DNA from: Edolisoma coerulescens
Lineage: Eukaryota > Chordata > Aves > Passeriformes > Campephagidae
DNA length: 64,000 bases
Direction: 5' to 3'
Assembly (NCBI GenBank): GCA_013397115.1
Contig: VWZW01006255.1
Span: forward strand, 1,310,899 to 1,374,898
Part shown: positions 62,101 to 64,000 of the stretch, in pieces
Numbering within the stretch: position 1 is the stretch's first letter
How the letters are laid out: every line of letters starts with the position of its first letter
Translations under genes and position numbers: made by a program
Notes under the pieces: model-generated
Database searches by the model: none
Told to the model about the DNA's origin: nothing
What the model saw: the letters and a program-made list of their open reading frames with translations, nothing else

Positions 62101-64000
62101 GGTTCAAACATGAACTCAACCATACATGAAATGTTTATAACAACCTCCCAACAAAGCTATTTTTGTATAAACATAAACTTTTGGGGCCAGCTGTGACCTG
62201 AGTCCCTAACTCCACTCCACTTTCAAGTGGGGCCAAGTTCAGTGAGATGTGCATTGCTTTCTCTGCAGACAAATGAGAGCTACCACAGATGTATGCAGGA
62301 GCAGGACTGGCTTCTCGGGGAACCCCCAGGAAAGACCTGGGGCTCCTGCATGGGACGAGCTGGTGTCTGCCACTGACAAGGAGGGACAGGGACATGGTGC
62401 TTCAGAGAGACAGACCCCGATTTCTACTTTATCCTCCCAAGCTCCAAAAAGTTTTCTGCCTCAGCCAACCTCCTTCTCTACAGGGACATATTTTTCTACA
62501 TTACAACACTAAAGGTTTTAGTATTAAATGTTCTTTTGCAGAAAAAAAAGAAGTCAACACTGATGATGTTTCCCAGGATCTCTTTTTTCCATGTATATTA
62601 ACATTATGCCTCACATTTCAGTGACTTTTATTCAAACTTACTACAGCTGAGTTGCAAAATGTTGTCTTTGTCCTTAAGACCATGACAGAGAACTTTATCT
62701 GCATTCAGATGCCTACTGGTTTGTGGTATTTCAATAATAAAACAGCAGGATTGAAGGCTCATGATGAGAAATCTGACTAATTACCTGTTAGATGATAGAT
62801 GGTTGTAACTCTGCAGTGCCAGTCACTGAAAACAAAACACTTCTAGATATCAATCAGCTTCCTGACAAATTCAATTTCCATCACATTCAGTGGACAATAA
62901 ATGTGAATTTTACCTCAGCAGCTATACAGCTTTGACTTTTAACTTTCCACTATGCATAATGATATTTTAATAAAGTGGAGATTTCTTTTAAGTAAATTAG
63001 TATTTAAATACCTGACATATTCATATTTCAGGCTCAAAGCTGGTGGAAATAATTAATGTTGTAAATCTGTTTTGTGTTCTACTGCAGACAGCAAAGGTAT
63101 ATTTAATAGCAGTATTTTTGTTTTCTCTGAATATTCTTGTTTATGACCAATTATTTACAATGCTTGTGATGGAGGTATTTACCCTCTTTTCCCAGCACCT
63201 TACCCATCTATGTATTGGTGAGCTGGGTGCAGATTCTCCCTATGACTCAAAACACAAAATGTCCAATTATCACCACTACATACCAGCATGTGGGCCAAGT
63301 TAAAGCACAGAGGGATTGGAGCACGGAAATTGAATATGGGCTTGAAAAAAGACCTCTGTTTCTTTCCACATAGGGACTGATTGCACTGTCAACATCTGGA
63401 AGTTGCGGATAAACTTGTCCACTTCAGAATGAATCTGAGTCCACTTACTCTGTCATAAATCGGAAGAGGTCAATTACAGTGTGTTTAATATCCATGCCAG
63501 CAGTGTGATACGAGAATCAGGCTCTAGAGGTCATCAATCCCTTTGTTACCTTGGACATAATAAACTGAAAGCAAAGAGGAAACGTTAGCACTGCTCCAAA
63601 GTTATGGGGGATGTGCATCGTGGTGTCACTGCAACTACTCACCCTGATGAGCCACACCCCGCCCCCTGCATCATACGTGCACACGGCGGGCAAGAGCAGA
63701 AGTCTCAAACTTCTGAAATCTTCGTGTCTCATGGGATACAAATTCAGATCAAATGATTTATCTCTGCCTTTTGGCAAGTGGCATCCACACAACAAAAAGA
63801 AGGGCAGCCAAATTACATTTATACTTGGTTTAGAGCACTGTGCCTCTCCTATTTTATTTCACCTAATAAAAAATTGAAAAAAAATAAGATCAAGCCTTAA
63901 TGCAATTGTCCTTCTTGGAGGAGCCATTTCAATGTGCTCCGTCAGCTGTCAGGGCAAAGCGAAGCTCTGAGGTCCCACCACAGGTGTCCGCCTGGCCCTC
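59175..64000. other. No gene recognised
   Basis: AT-rich sequence, with local GC rises at 59400-59700, 62250-62460 and the right edge. A minus-strand frame around 60860-61036 is moderately protein-like and ends near a GTAAAT donor, but its acceptor is weak. An Sp1/KLF-type CACACCCCGCCCCC lies at about 63653-63666. No repeat family was recognised. Confidence 0.4.

Noticed and set aside
1..64000. CRISPR arrays, tRNA or rRNA genes, endogenous retroviral LTRs and known microRNA hairpins
   Set aside because: None was recognised on either strand by eye. Weakly structured RNAs could still be missed.

Overview
The window looks like vertebrate nuclear DNA, most likely from a sauropsid and probably a bird. 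The evidence is an AT-leaning composition, low density of interspersed repeats, no Alu, B1 or L1, two old CR1-type LINE fragments, a few MIR/L2-age relics, and short poly-A, poly-T and A/C-rich tracts. Nothing prokaryotic is present: no operon structure, no rRNA or tRNA, no CRISPR array and no insertion sequence. I cannot name the species or the locus.

No gene could be identified by name. The window is mostly intronic or intergenic. The most interesting signal is a series of minus-strand segments that read like internal coding exons. They lie at about 0.33-0.44, 2.93-3.02, 4.28-4.40, 13.51-13.77 and 58.99-59.17 kb. Each has an open frame with protein-like composition bounded by plausible splice sites, and the 4.28 and 2.93 kb segments are phase-compatible. 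They may belong to one large minus-strand gene transcribed from right to left, with other exons missed. This is inference from sequence alone.

Layout: 0-5 kb holds three candidate exons and a CpG-rich block at 3.84-4.14 kb. At 12.4 kb there is a probable DNA-transposon relic and at 13.5 kb the longest candidate exon. At 19.9-21.6 kb a segment of about 300 bp is present twice, about 1.4 kb apart. A compact GC/CpG-rich block lies at 22.3-22.6 kb and a G-quadruplex-type run at 24.2 kb. CR1 fragments lie at 26.2-26.9 kb (minus) and 40.1-40.75 kb (plus, with its 3' end). L2/CR1-clade relics lie at 39.4 and 48.1 kb, and MIR-like relics at 45.5, 48.0 and 52.6 kb. The rest is unannotated AT-rich sequence with isolated motif-level signals.

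All repeat identifications rest on recalled consensus patterns, not on a database search. The many long open frames elsewhere have no recognisable domain and are treated as chance.
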